44,879 nucleotides of DNA from Bryobacter sp. (GTDB lineage: Bacteria; Acidobacteriota; Terriglobia; Bryobacterales; Bryobacteraceae), in contig JALHNH010000053.1 in assembly GCA_022843625.1 (NCBI GenBank), forward strand, positions 1 to 44,879. Reading direction: 5' to 3'. Each line of letters begins with the position of its first letter. Position 1 is the first letter of the stretch. The translations under genes were made by a program, and so were the position numbers. This document shows positions 8,893 through 16,769 of the stretch, piece after piece. Below the pieces are notes generated by a model that saw only the letters and a list, made by a program, of their open reading frames with translations, was not told where the DNA came from and made no database searches.

Positions 8893-9510
8893 ATGCCAAT
8901 CGTCTGTATTGAAGGCCCAAGCGCTGTTGGAAAAAGCAGCACCTCAAGGTACCTTGCTGAGCAGCACGGGGCAATACACATTCCGGAAGTAAATTCGCTC
9001 TTCAAGCGTCCCTCCGATGAGAGCCCTTATTGGTATTGCGAGCGGCAAGTGGAGCGCTTTCAAATGGCCAGATCTCATCCCGAAGACTGCCTGGTAGTTC
9101 TCGATGGTGATCCTTTTCAGCCCCTCTGGTACAACCCTCTGTTTCCTTCGGTGACTAGCCTGAGCTATCAGCAGGTGCTGGACTTTTACCGTTCGCATCT
9201 GGTGCGAAACGAATTGGCTTGGCCGCACCTCTACATAATTTTGAGTGCACCTCCAGCCGAGTTACGAAAAAGAAAAGAGGCGGATCTCAGATTCAAGCGC
9301 AGAAACTTTGACGCCCATCTGGCGCTGGTCGACTTTCTGCCTGAGTATTTTGGAAGATTTGCCAGTGGACTTGTATGTTCCCATGCGGCTGAAACAGTGG
9401 AAGGCAATGCAAAGACAGTCCTGAATGCCTGCATTTCAATCGAGAAGATGGGCGATCCAGTTGCCATGTTTGATGAGATTGCGACCTGGATGAAGCTGAA
9501 GTATTGCTGA
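8893..9510 (+). CDS. P-loop nucleotide-binding protein, small kinase-like
   Basis: 205 residues. The N-terminus is a Walker A loop, 'EGPSAVGKSS' (residues 7-16), directly after the first strand, as in nucleoside/nucleotide kinases and chloramphenicol phosphotransferase-like proteins. 'CLVVLDGDPFQPLWY' (about residue 70) fits the acidic second strand. 'LRKRKEADLRFKRRNFD' resembles the basic lid that contacts phosphates. It is cytosolic, with no membrane segment. The phosphate acceptor cannot be told. It is divergent from the secreted amidase with a very short gap, and not obviously linked to the isomerase gene downstream. Confidence 0.6.
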   Translation: MPIVCIEGPSAVGKSSTSRYLAEQHGAIHIPEVNSLFKRPSDESPYWYCERQVERFQMARSHPEDCLVVLDGDPFQPLWYNPLFPSVTSLSYQQVLDFYRSHLVRNELAWPHLYIILSAPPAELRKRKEADLRFKRRNFDAHLALVDFLPEYFGRFASGLVCSHAAETVEGNAKTVLNACISIEKMGDPVAMFDEIATWMKLKYC

Positions 9511-9581
9511 TCCAGTGATCTTTGTTATTCTTGCTCGCATGATGCATGTATCACGTCTGATAGCTGCTGCCTGGAATTTGT

Positions 9582-10466
9582 GTGCCAGATAAAGTATCAC
9601 GCAGGATGTTGTTTATGGCGCCTTTAGCGCTAGCCAAGGGAGGGGAAATGAAACTGAGCCTGCATCAATTCACTTCAGCCGGAGCTGGCTATCGCAAGTC
9701 GCTCGAGGGCTGGGCCAGGGCTGGTATCAAGCTTGTCGAGCCGTCCTCCAATCTGCTGGACGATTTCCTGAAGACCGACACGCTGGCCAGCGCCAAACGG
9801 GTTTTGACCGACAACGGCTTGAAGATTGTTTCCGGCGCAGTCGGTACCACCGGACTTTGGGAGCCTAATGCCAAATTCGCAGAGAACCTGGAAGCCTTTC
9901 GCAAGCGCTGCGAGCAGTTCGCCGAACTGGGTGCGCCGGTGGTTTATTCCCCATGCGTAACCAGTGCGAAGTTTCACTCCGACGACTATACGAGGAGCCC
10001 GGAGAGAATTCGTAAAGTCGCAGAGGTTGCCAGACAGTTTCAATTGAAAGTTGCGGCGGAGTTTGTCAGGACCTCCACGTTCATGGCGTCTTTGCCTACG
10101 GCTCTGCGCCTGCATCGTGAAACGGCCCATCCGAATTTTGGAATTTTGTTCGACTGCTATCACTTCTGGTCTGGCCCGAGCAAAATGGAAGATCTGAACA
10201 TGATCCGCCCCGGAGAGATCATTCACGCTCATTTAAACGACACCCAGGATTTGCCGCGAGAACTGCTCGATCTGCAGACTAGAGTGGTGCCTGGGGATGG
10301 AGTGGCACCTCTGGCGAAGATTCTTCGCAAGCTTGTCCAGAAGGGCTACTCAGGACCGATTTCAGTGGAGCTCTTTCTCGCCAAGTATCAGCAGGCAGAT
10401 CCTTACGAAATGGCACGGGAGATCAGACTGAAATCTCAGAAATTGTTCAAGCAGGCCAAGGTTTAG
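9582..10466 (+). CDS. Sugar phosphate isomerase/epimerase-like TIM barrel
   Basis: 294 residues from a GTG start. The GTG is preferred over the ATG at 9606 because it adds 'SRRMLFMAPLALA', which looks like a twin-arginine export signal. The body is an AP-endonuclease-2/xylose-isomerase type TIM barrel: 'GIKLVEPSSNLL' near the start, 'VAAEFVRT', 'NFGILFDCYHFWSG', 'IIHAHLNDTQDLPRE' and 'YSGPISVELF' supply the Glu, Asp, His and Glu metal ligands expected in this fold. It probably isomerises or epimerises a sugar or keto-sugar. Its stop codon overlaps the stop of the convergent PEP-CTERM gene by four bases. Confidence 0.78.
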   Translation: MPDKVSRRMLFMAPLALAKGGEMKLSLHQFTSAGAGYRKSLEGWARAGIKLVEPSSNLLDDFLKTDTLASAKRVLTDNGLKIVSGAVGTTGLWEPNAKFAENLEAFRKRCEQFAELGAPVVYSPCVTSAKFHSDDYTRSPERIRKVAEVARQFQLKVAAEFVRTSTFMASLPTALRLHRETAHPNFGILFDCYHFWSGPSKMEDLNMIRPGEIIHAHLNDTQDLPRELLDLQTRVVPGDGVAPLAKILRKLVQKGYSGPISVELFLAKYQQADPYEMAREIRLKSQKLFKQAKV

Positions 10467-11260
10467 CGGCGGCGCCTGAAAAGGATCAGGACTAAGGTTC
10501 CTGAAGCCAAAGAAACGAGAGTTGAGGGTTCCGGGACGGCTGCCTCAAATCCGATGTCAACAAACGACTGCACCGTGGTTTCGCTGATGTAGGTAGGACT
10601 GTTGAGCCAGCCAGTCATGAGTTCAAATCTCATGTCGCCTTTTGAACTCACCCGTCCGGTGTTACCCGCCCCATTATCTACTTCATCCCAATGGCCATTG
10701 GCGGTGCCAAGGCCTCCGCCCAGTTCTACCGGCACAAAAGTGGCACCGGGTTGATTGAATTCAGTTCGGTAGGCGGCCAATGCATTCGCACCGGTGTATC
10801 GACCCGAGCCATCAATGTATATGTTGTTCAGGTCCCACAATGTGCCAAAGCCCATTACATGGGCCATTTCATGCAGGATTACCGCGGTCAAAGTACCGTT
10901 GGTTTCCAGCTGAGTCAAGTCAGCAGTATCAAATTCCATCGACCCGCTTGCTGCAAGCCAGAATCCAGCCCGAGAAACCACCACATCCGGCCCAGCCGAG
11001 CCAAGCGTTCCACCCACCCCATCGATACTAAGGCCGGTGGCCGTGATTGTAAGGGGCGACATGTTAATTCCAGCACGGTAATTCGGCAGCAAAGACATCC
11101 AGGTGTTGGCAGCTGCGGTGAAGAGGCCCTGCTGCGACAGGGTAAGACCGCCCCCAAAGTTCACATCGATGACGAACGAACTTGCCACCGATGGCAATGC
11201 CAGACACAGCAAGAGTGTCAGTTTGACAATAATCGACCTAAATCCAGTGCTTTTGTACAT
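10463..11260 (-). CDS. Leishmanolysin-like zinc metalloprotease with PEP-CTERM sorting signal
   Basis: 265 residues with a signal peptide (to about residue 27, 'LPSVASS'). The zinc motif 'HEMAHVMGFGTLW' starts at H130 (H130, E131, H134). H190 in 'NGHWDE' is the likely third ligand, and 'ELMTG' (213-217) supplies the Met-turn, as in M8 metzincins. The C-terminus is a textbook PEP-CTERM tail: 'VPEPST' at 242-247, a hydrophobic helix, and a terminal FRRRR. Such tails are cut by exosortase and usually tie proteins to the cell surface or exopolysaccharide matrix. It should be a surface or secreted protease. No exosortase gene is in the window. Confidence 0.85.
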   Translation of the reverse strand: MYKSTGFRSIIVKLTLLLCLALPSVASSFVIDVNFGGGLTLSQQGLFTAAANTWMSLLPNYRAGINMSPLTITATGLSIDGVGGTLGSAGPDVVVSRAGFWLAASGSMEFDTADLTQLETNGTLTAVILHEMAHVMGFGTLWDLNNIYIDGSGRYTGANALAAYRTEFNQPGATFVPVELGGGLGTANGHWDEVDNGAGNTGRVSSKGDMRFELMTGWLNSPTYISETTVQSFVDIGFEAAVPEPSTLVSLASGTLVLILFRRRR

Positions 11261-11351
11261 TGTGCAATTTAAAGACTATGGCAGTACTGGCGATTGAGCA
11301 ATAAGCAGAACCCTTAGATAGGAGTAAGGGAATCATTGGCTTTGAAGCCAG

Positions 11352-12245
11352 CTATTTAGCGGGCGGCACAAATTCAGGGCGGGTTGCGAACTTGTCCGCA
11401 GTTGGAAAGTCTTTCGGCATTTTCTGCGTGACTTTTCCGGTAGCAACCCATTCTGTTCCCCTCTGGAAAGTTACGATGAAGCCGACTGAGTTGAGTGCGG
11501 CCCGGTCATGGCCGAGGATGGTGTGGAAGATACGGCCCTTTTCGAAGCTGAGGGTCATGAGGGCGGGTTCGTCGCGGCCGGTGCCTTTGTTTGCCGGATC
11601 GGAGAAGGCTGTGGCGAGAACATGCATGTTGGTTCCGGGGCCCCGCATTCGGGCATAAAGTTCATCTCCGACATGCATCCATTCCGCAGGGAGGCCTTTG
11701 GTAATGGGGTGCTTCGTGTCGCGGTGGACCAGCTTGTAAGGGAGGCGGGCGCCGTGGCTACCGGCCTTACCAGGGGATGGGTCTGCTTCGAGCTTGCCAT
11801 CCTTGTAGAACCAGTAAGGGCCATCCTTCTCGGTACGATTTCTCCAGCCGCCGACTCCGATCATCTGGTTGTAGGCCTTCCAGTTGGGGAAGGCATTGTC
11901 GGCTGCGTGAAAGATAACAACGCCACCACCAGCGGCGACGTATTTTTCAAAAGAGGTTTTGAGTGCGTCAGGCCAACGGTCGTCGGGAGCATCGTAGTTC
12001 AGTACAACGGCTTTGTACTGGCTGAAGTCCGGGTTGAAGGTAGAGAAATCGGCACCTTTGGGTGGGGCTGTGACAACGTCAACAGTGAAGAGGCCGGTTT
12101 GGTCGAGCATCTTCTTGAGATAAGGAGTTGTCTCCTGCCACGCGTGGTAAGGGCCACCCTGTTCTCCATCGAGAAGCATGATCCTGATTGGGGGTGCAGC
12201 AGCAAGGAAAGAGGAAATGGCGAGGAAGAAAATTGCGAATCGCAT
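11352..12245 (-). CDS. Secreted ThuA-domain protein
   Basis: 297 residues with a signal peptide (MRFAIFFLAISSFLAAAP). It has a class I glutamine-amidotransferase-like flavodoxin fold with ThuA features: 'IRIMLLDGEQGGPYHAW' at the first strand, 'YKAVVLNYDAPDDRWP', 'GGGVVIFHAADNAFPNW', 'KHPITKGLPAEWMHVGDELY', and 'ALMTLSFEKGRIFHTILGHD' near the end. ThuA proteins are linked to trehalose and other disaccharide use, often beside Gfo/Idh and DUF1080 proteins in this phylum; the reaction remains poorly defined. It lies 56 bases upstream of nothing coupled: the AI-2E gene ends before its own start at 12302, on the same strand. Confidence 0.85.
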   Translation of the reverse strand: MRFAIFFLAISSFLAAAPPIRIMLLDGEQGGPYHAWQETTPYLKKMLDQTGLFTVDVVTAPPKGADFSTFNPDFSQYKAVVLNYDAPDDRWPDALKTSFEKYVAAGGGVVIFHAADNAFPNWKAYNQMIGVGGWRNRTEKDGPYWFYKDGKLEADPSPGKAGSHGARLPYKLVHRDTKHPITKGLPAEWMHVGDELYARMRGPGTNMHVLATAFSDPANKGTGRDEPALMTLSFEKGRIFHTILGHDRAALNSVGFIVTFQRGTEWVATGKVTQKMPKDFPTADKFATRPEFVPPAK

Positions 12246-12301
12246 GGTGATCTGACGGACAGTCTATCGCGAAAGGGCAGGTGCATCACTTTGTGACAAC
12301 C

Positions 12302-13405
12302 TCAGGGTGTGGTCTGGAGGCCAAACTTTACGGGATCGGTTGCGGAGCGGCCGTCTTCGGTACGTTTGCGGAGTACTTCGAGGAGGGCCAGGGTGAGGGA
12401 GAGAACAGCAGGGCCTACGACGAGGCCGGAGAGACCAAATACGATCAGGCCGCCGGCAATTGAAATGAAGACAGGGACCGTATGCAAGCGTACCTTGGAG
12501 CCGACCAGATATGGGTAAAGCAGGTTGTCTACGAGGCTGATTGCGGTTGCGCCGTAGATCAGAAGGATGATTGCTTTGGTAGTGCTGCCTTGCAGGAAAA
12601 GGGCGATCGCAGCTGGCATCCAGATGACGAAAGTTCCCACTACCGGCACGATGGCGAAGATCATCATGACCGCCCCCCACAGCAGGGGGGCGGGAAGGCC
12701 GAGCATCCAGAACATCGTGCCGCCGAGAAAGCCCTGAACCGCAGCAACGCCCAGAGAGCCATAAACGGTGGCATAGACCATATCCCCAACTCGAGTCAGA
12801 ACCTGGGCCGTTTCCTGTTTAGACAGGGGAACGTGATCCCGAAAGGTTTGCATGACGCTGGTGCGGTCCCGGTAGATATAGAAGAGCAGAAATATCATGA
12901 TCAGAAACTGGGTGAGGGTGGCAATGGTGCCGCTCAGCCAAAGCGTAAAGTAGCTCCCGATATTGAATTGAAACGCACCCGCATCGTTGGTCAAATTCAT
13001 GTTTTGCTTAAGCCACTGGTAGATCTTGTAGGCAAACGGAGTGTTGAAGAAATAGCTTTCAATGTCGGCTGTGTCGAGCCAGGCCTGAAATCGCCGTGAT
13101 TCTGCGGCGGCTTCCACTACGAGTTGCTGCACGATCAGAAGGATGGGAGTGAGGATGAGTAGAACGATGACGGCGACAGTTAGCGTGGCGGCAAGGGTAG
13201 TGTTGGTCGCACGGATGGCAATCCATTTGTGGACTGGGTAGGCTGCCACGGCGAGAGCGAGCGACCAGACGATCGCGGTAAAGAATGGGGCAGCCAGCCA
13301 GAGGCATACAGCCAGGCAAGCCAGGGTGACGGCAGCCAGGACGCTTACCTGAAGGGAGCTTCGGTCGAGCGAGACCTGATTGGAAGATTCGGGGTTGGGC
13401 TCCAT
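12302..13405 (-). CDS. AI-2E family transporter (PerM/YdiK-like membrane protein)
   Basis: 367 residues with about seven or eight membrane segments: two near residues 20-65, one at about 75-95, a pair around 155-180, then a cluster between 215 and 340. The order matches the AI-2E/UPF0118 family. Typical family pieces are 'VAAVQGFLGGTMFWMLGLP', 'LLWGAVMMIFAIVPVVGTF', and 'YPYLVGSKVRLHTVPVFIS'. Members export small molecules such as autoinducer-2 or act as Na+/H+ antiporters; the substrate cannot be assigned. A hairpin lies just 5' of its start codon. It may be transcribed with the ThuA gene 56 bases downstream. Confidence 0.88.
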   Translation of the reverse strand: MEPNPESSNQVSLDRSSLQVSVLAAVTLACLAVCLWLAAPFFTAIVWSLALAVAAYPVHKWIAIRATNTTLAATLTVAVIVLLILTPILLIVQQLVVEAAAESRRFQAWLDTADIESYFFNTPFAYKIYQWLKQNMNLTNDAGAFQFNIGSYFTLWLSGTIATLTQFLIMIFLLFYIYRDRTSVMQTFRDHVPLSKQETAQVLTRVGDMVYATVYGSLGVAAVQGFLGGTMFWMLGLPAPLLWGAVMMIFAIVPVVGTFVIWMPAAIALFLQGSTTKAIILLIYGATAISLVDNLLYPYLVGSKVRLHTVPVFISIAGGLIVFGLSGLVVGPAVLSLTLALLEVLRKRTEDGRSATDPVKFGLQTTP

Positions 13406-13408
13406 GAT

Positions 13409-13431
13409 GGTAGGCGCAACTGCGCCCTACC
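13409..13431. repeat. Small palindromic element before the AI-2E gene
   Basis: GGTAGG-CGCA-AC-TGCG-C-CCTACC forms a hairpin with about nine paired bases, one bulged C at 13425, and a tight loop. It sits three bases 5' of the AI-2E start codon, in the leader on the minus strand. It looks like a REP-type element; a second copy was not seen in the window, so that is a guess. Occlusion of the ribosome site is also possible. Confidence 0.35.
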
Positions 13432-13536
13432 TTTAAGGATGATGCTGGCGTGAGATTGTTTCCGGAGCTGGTTGGTTTGGTGGGAAGTTGGGGCGAGGGA
13501 AGGAGACGAAGCATATTCCAGGGAGGCTTGAGCCTC

Positions 13537-14370
13537 TTATATCCGGCCCTCGTGACTTGCCCGAACCCATCCATCCTCAGCTCTTACGAATTGCGCCTCT
13601 GAAAGGCGCTGAAAACCTTTCCCTGATACTTCCCAGCTCCACTGCGTCACTTTCACCGCGCAACGGTCTTCTATTGTGATCACGTTGAAGGAATTCGGAG
13701 AGCCGCGACCCCGGTTTGAAGTGGCCGTCCCGGCGCTCACCACAATAGACCGCCAGCTCACATGGTTGTAACGCTGCAGAGTGGTCGTTGAATCGGCCAC
13801 GTGCAGATGGCCGCACAGCAATAGATCCGCCCCACAATCAGACCATCGCTCAAGAGCCGCCCGCGCCGAACCAACGGCGTTACGAATATGAAAACCATGC
13901 GGTATTTCAAAGGGGTGGTGAGTCACTACGATGCGAGCCTGATCAGGGCCAGCCGCGCACAATCGGGCGCGCAGGGATTCGATCTGGCCGCTGTTGATTC
14001 TGCCTCCTTTCCAGGTGGAAGAACGAGCCGTATTCACTCCAAAAACAGCAAGCTCACCGTCCTGATAAACCGGCTCCAGATCCTCAGTGACATAACGCTT
14101 GAAGCGGCCGAGACCCTCGAAAAACCGGGCATAAAGATTGTGCAGCGGTACATCGTGATTGCCGGGCACCACAATTTGCGGATAGGGCAGTTGCTCAAGA
14201 AAAGCTTTAGCCTGCTGAAACTCGAGCGCCGTGGCTCTCTGTGTGAGATCGCCAGAGATCACAACCACATCCGGAGCAATCCGCGCGGCCGCCTCCAGCA
14301 GCGCCTCTGGCAAGCCGGGACTGATACGTCCGAAATGCAGATCGGAAAGATGGAGAATTATCCGGCTCAT
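13537..14370 (-). CDS. Calcineurin-like metallophosphoesterase (CpdA-like)
   Basis: 277 residues with all metallophosphoesterase motifs in order: 'LHLSDLHFGR' (residues 6-15), 'VVISGDLTQRA', 'IVVPGNHDVP', 'IVVTHHPFEI' and 'LLLCGHLHVAD'. This matches the two-metal phosphodiesterase fold of the CpdA/3',5'-cyclic-nucleotide phosphodiesterase type; the substrate could equally be another phosphodiester or a phospholipid. There is no signal peptide, so it is cytosolic. Its ATG overlaps the TGA of the upstream lipid kinase (ATGA), indicating translational coupling and a possible shared role in lipid phosphate turnover. Confidence 0.85.
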   Translation of the reverse strand: MSRIILHLSDLHFGRISPGLPEALLEAAARIAPDVVVISGDLTQRATALEFQQAKAFLEQLPYPQIVVPGNHDVPLHNLYARFFEGLGRFKRYVTEDLEPVYQDGELAVFGVNTARSSTWKGGRINSGQIESLRARLCAAGPDQARIVVTHHPFEIPHGFHIRNAVGSARAALERWSDCGADLLLCGHLHVADSTTTLQRYNHVSWRSIVVSAGTATSNRGRGSPNSFNVITIEDRCAVKVTQWSWEVSGKGFQRLSEAQFVRAEDGWVRASHEGRI

Positions 14371-15311
14371 TCGGGCTTACCTCTAGAGGGCACAATCACA
14401 CGCAATGCCCCGGGGCGCGTCTCATAGTGCAGCGGCGTCCTGAGCTTGAATACTTCGCCGTCGAGAGATACGGGCACATGCCTTCGGCGTGATCGAATCA
14501 CCACATCGCGGGTATTGAGCACATCGAGCTCCCGCACTCCCGCCAGGCCTTTGAAGGCCATTTGAAATACTGCCCGCAGCAAGCCGAAGCGGCCGGTAGC
14601 GTGGGCTACCCAAACGCAAAGCGCACCCTTGTCCACGCGCGACCGTATCCCGAACTGGAGGCCGTCCACCTCGTAGAGGTTATTTCCCACAAAAACAAAG
14701 GGTGTGAAGCGTTCAATTACATGGCCGTTCACCTCGAGGCGCACGCGCAGGAGCGGAAAGCGCAGCAGCGTCAGCGCCGAGGCCATCAGCAGTGCAATCG
14801 CTTTGCGCACGCCGTTCTTCCGAATCTCTTCGCGCTTCATCACCATCTCAGGGTATAAGCCGAGGCCTGAATTGTTCAGGAACAAGCGCCCGTTTACGGT
14901 GCCCACGTCCACCAGTTGAGTGGTACCCGCCTTCAGTAGATTCACGGCTTCGACGAGACCCTCGGGTATGTGCAAGTCCCGGGCGAAGTGATTCAAGGTT
15001 CCCCCCGGGATCACTCCCAGGCTTACTTGAGTGCCAGCAAGAAGGGTGGCCACGGCATTGATTGTGCCATCTCCTCCCGCCGCAACCACAAGCTGGCAAC
15101 CGCCTTCGATATGCGGACGCAGGGCTGGCTCGATTTCGTCGCCATCGGTAATAGTGAGCACCGTCGCGTCCAGACCCGCGTTTTCGAGTGCCCGGATAAG
15201 GATGGCGCGATTTTCGGGCACACTGAGGGTTCCGGAAGCCTCATTCATTACAACGACTACTTTCGAGTGAAGCTTTTCGGGGATATGGGGTGGTTCGACA
15301 AGCGGAAGCAA
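14367..15311 (-). CDS. Diacylglycerol kinase family lipid kinase (YegS-like)
   Basis: 314 residues. The DAGK catalytic domain shows 'VVVMNEASGTLS' at the first nucleotide loop (residues 19-30), 'LVVAAGGDGTINAVATLL' with the GGDGT signature at 79-83, and 'GVIPGGTLNHFARDL' after it. The C-terminal half is the beta-sandwich domain of the YegS/LCB5 family ('FTPFVFVGNNLYEVDG'). It would phosphorylate diacylglycerol or a related lipid at the membrane. It is upstream of and overlaps the phosphoesterase gene by 4 bases. Some 370 bases separate its start from the first TA gene; the promoter should lie there. Confidence 0.87.
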   Translation of the reverse strand: MLPLVEPPHIPEKLHSKVVVVMNEASGTLSVPENRAILIRALENAGLDATVLTITDGDEIEPALRPHIEGGCQLVVAAGGDGTINAVATLLAGTQVSLGVIPGGTLNHFARDLHIPEGLVEAVNLLKAGTTQLVDVGTVNGRLFLNNSGLGLYPEMVMKREEIRKNGVRKAIALLMASALTLLRFPLLRVRLEVNGHVIERFTPFVFVGNNLYEVDGLQFGIRSRVDKGALCVWVAHATGRFGLLRAVFQMAFKGLAGVRELDVLNTRDVVIRSRRRHVPVSLDGEVFKLRTPLHYETRPGALRVIVPSRGKPE

Positions 15312-15407
15312 TGCTGGTTGGCCTACGAATGCTTAGAGAGGGAAATTGGTGTTGGCGTTTCATTTTCAACCAGACTGCCACAGCCACCCTGCTGGCAACA
15401 GCCTATT

Positions 15408-15655
15408 TTGGGCGTAAAACCACTTCAAGCGTTTCAAGTAGAGCTCAGATTGACCAATGGCGAAGTTGTTCAGCGGGACCTTCTGCATTTATTGAGTGGT
15501 CCGGTCTTTGAAGGTATTCGTTCGGACGAGGAGATGTTCCGCCAGGTGCGGGCCGAGGGGGGAGCCTCGTTTGGCCGGGTGGGGTGGACCATTGCCCGGA
15601 TGCGGTGATCTGGGGTGGATTGCCACCAGCGGATTCCGCGTCTTGCGCAGCTTAA
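15408..15655 (+). pseudogene. DUF2442 gene broken by a one-base deletion
   Basis: Reading from a TTG at 15408, the frame gives 'GVKPLQAFQVELRLTNG', then 'LSGPVFEGIRSDEEMFRQV' up to about 15570. This is the DUF2442 pattern (strand, NGE-type turn, GxVFExL, F). The family's final 'vWPnGaDlcPD' is not in that frame but appears one frame over from 15572 as 'WPGGVDHCPDAVI', running to TAA at 15653. One missing T in the T-run at 15570-15572 would join the halves. DUF2442 genes usually pair with a DUF4160 gene in TA-like modules; that partner is absent here because the lipid kinase gene lies directly upstream. A sequencing error is possible. Confidence 0.65.
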
Positions 15656-15684
15656 GCCGATGCCTCTGCCTGTGGGCAACTGAG

Positions 15685-16008
15685 CTAGGCGACTCGAAGT
15701 TCTGCTGGCCCGCGTTTTCTGGGTTTAACGACAATTTCGACATCATGGCCTAGCGCTACGAGAAAACGCATGAGGCGCTCTACCGAATAGCCCCGGAATT
15801 GGCCGGCCAGCATTGCCGACACTTTGGGTTGATCGATTCCCATGAGTTCCGCAGCGACGGTTTGAGTCAAGCGGCGTTGGCGGATGGTGCGATCTATTTT
15901 GACCACCAGTCCGGCCTTGATCAAATGTTCGCTCGCATCAGCGAGTCCAAGGTCCGCAAAGACATTTCCGGAACTGGGTTCCATTTCAAGTGATGTTGTT
16001 TTGGGCAT
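15685..16008 (-). CDS. XRE-family antitoxin of a HigBA-type pair
   Basis: 107 residues. A helix-turn-helix spans about residues 40-67 ('RQRRLTQTVAAELMGIDQP', then 'KVSAMLAGQFRGYS'), followed by 'RLMRFLVALGHDVEIVVKP', the standard ending of HTH_37/XRE antitoxins partnered with Gp49-type toxins. It binds the toxin and represses its own operon. It overlaps the toxin gene by 23 bases and comes second, the inverted order seen in HigBA-like modules. Confidence 0.82.
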   Translation of the reverse strand: MPKTTSLEMEPSSGNVFADLGLADASEHLIKAGLVVKIDRTIRQRRLTQTVAAELMGIDQPKVSAMLAGQFRGYSVERLMRFLVALGHDVEIVVKPRKRGPAELRVA

Positions 16009-16387
16009 TCTTTACCTCGCTGCGCAACTGTTTGAGCCGTTGGCGGATGATTTCGATTTCTGATTGCGGGGTGGCAATCCCAGACTTGGACTTCTTTTGA
16101 AATGCGTGAATCACGAAAATTGAGTCACCAATCGAAACCGTATATACGGCACGATAGGTTCCACTTGCATCATTGGCTACGATTTCCATTACCCCGGATC
16201 CAAACCCTTGCAAGGGTTTAGCTTTAGGGCTCAAGTCTCCCAACTGCGCCAGGTACAAAGCGAAGTCGATGTCATCCTGGACGCTGGCCGGAAAGAGCCT
16301 GACGCACGATCGGGAATGCAGAGCCAAGTGAGAGTCTTCAAGAGATTTCGGTATGCCTATAGTGGCATAGCTTGAAGCCGCAGGCAA
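15986..16387 (-). CDS. Gp49-like RelE/HigB-superfamily toxin, start uncertain
   Basis: Up to 133 residues. The core matches phage-derived Gp49-type mRNA interferases: 'VQDDIDFALYLAQLGDLSP', 'GFGSGVMEIVANDASGTYRA', 'SIFVIHAFQKKSKSG'. No in-frame ATG exists before the core. The longest form starts with TTG at 16387. Another TTG at 16327 would fit better with the inverted repeat TATGCC-6-GGCATA (16352-16369), a possible operator that would otherwise lie inside the coding region. The usual family N-terminus ('W.GSS..DL..FP') is blurred to 'LHSRSCVRLFP', so some decay is possible. It should cleave mRNA at the ribosome when freed from its antitoxin. Confidence 0.72.
   Translation of the reverse strand: MPAASSYATIGIPKSLEDSHLALHSRSCVRLFPASVQDDIDFALYLAQLGDLSPKAKPLQGFGSGVMEIVANDASGTYRAVYTVSIGDSIFVIHAFQKKSKSGIATPQSEIEIIRQRLKQLRSEVKNAQNNIT
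16352..16369. promoter_or_regulatory. Possible operator of the Gp49/XRE module
   Basis: Six-base arms TATGCC (16352-16357) and GGCATA (16364-16369) are separated by TATAGT. On the minus strand the spacer carries a -10-like ACTATA/TATAGG. Its place just before the toxin core suggests autoregulation by the XRE antitoxin. Weak evidence on its own. Confidence 0.3.
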
Positions 16388-16505
16388 AGGGCTTTAGGCA
16401 ACAGCTTGCGAGCGGAACAAAGCTTAGGTGCCAGACTACCGGGAGGGGATCCTGGAACTTCGTGACAGAATCCTCCACATCCGGTACTTTAAGAAGAAGG
16501 AGAAC

Positions 16506-16769
16506 ATGGCGATGCATCTGAACATTGAGATTCCTGATGCCCTTGCGGCTGTTGTCAAAGCTCAGGCAAAAGAGCAAGGTGTGTCTCCCGATCGTTTTGT
16601 TAGCCGAGTTCTTGAGAGCATCCTGGGAGATGCTGTTTTGTCTACGACACCCTTAACACCGTATGAAAGCGGTTATGGCATGCTGGCGAAATACGGGCCG
16701 GCACCCTCTGCTGAGGAGATGGATGAGAATCGGCGTGCCATGTTTGGTGGTTTTGGCGAGAGCTTTTGA
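16506..16769 (+). CDS. VapB-type antitoxin
   Basis: 87 residues. The ATG at 16506 has a good ribosome site (AAGAAGGAG, 3 bases upstream plus spacer), which decides the start over longer upstream frames. The N-terminus 'LNIEIPDALAAVVKAQAKEQ' is a ribbon-helix-helix-like DNA-binding segment; the tail 'YGMLAKYGPAP' and 'DENRRAMFGGFGESF' is the toxin-binding end common in VapB proteins. It overlaps the VapC gene at TGATG. Confidence 0.8.
   Translation: MAMHLNIEIPDALAAVVKAQAKEQGVSPDRFVSRVLESILGDAVLSTTPLTPYESGYGMLAKYGPAPSAEEMDENRRAMFGGFGESF

Noticed and set aside
14970..15407. Upstream extension of the DUF2442 frame
   Set aside because: It runs antisense through the lipid kinase gene and shows no family sequence before about 15402.
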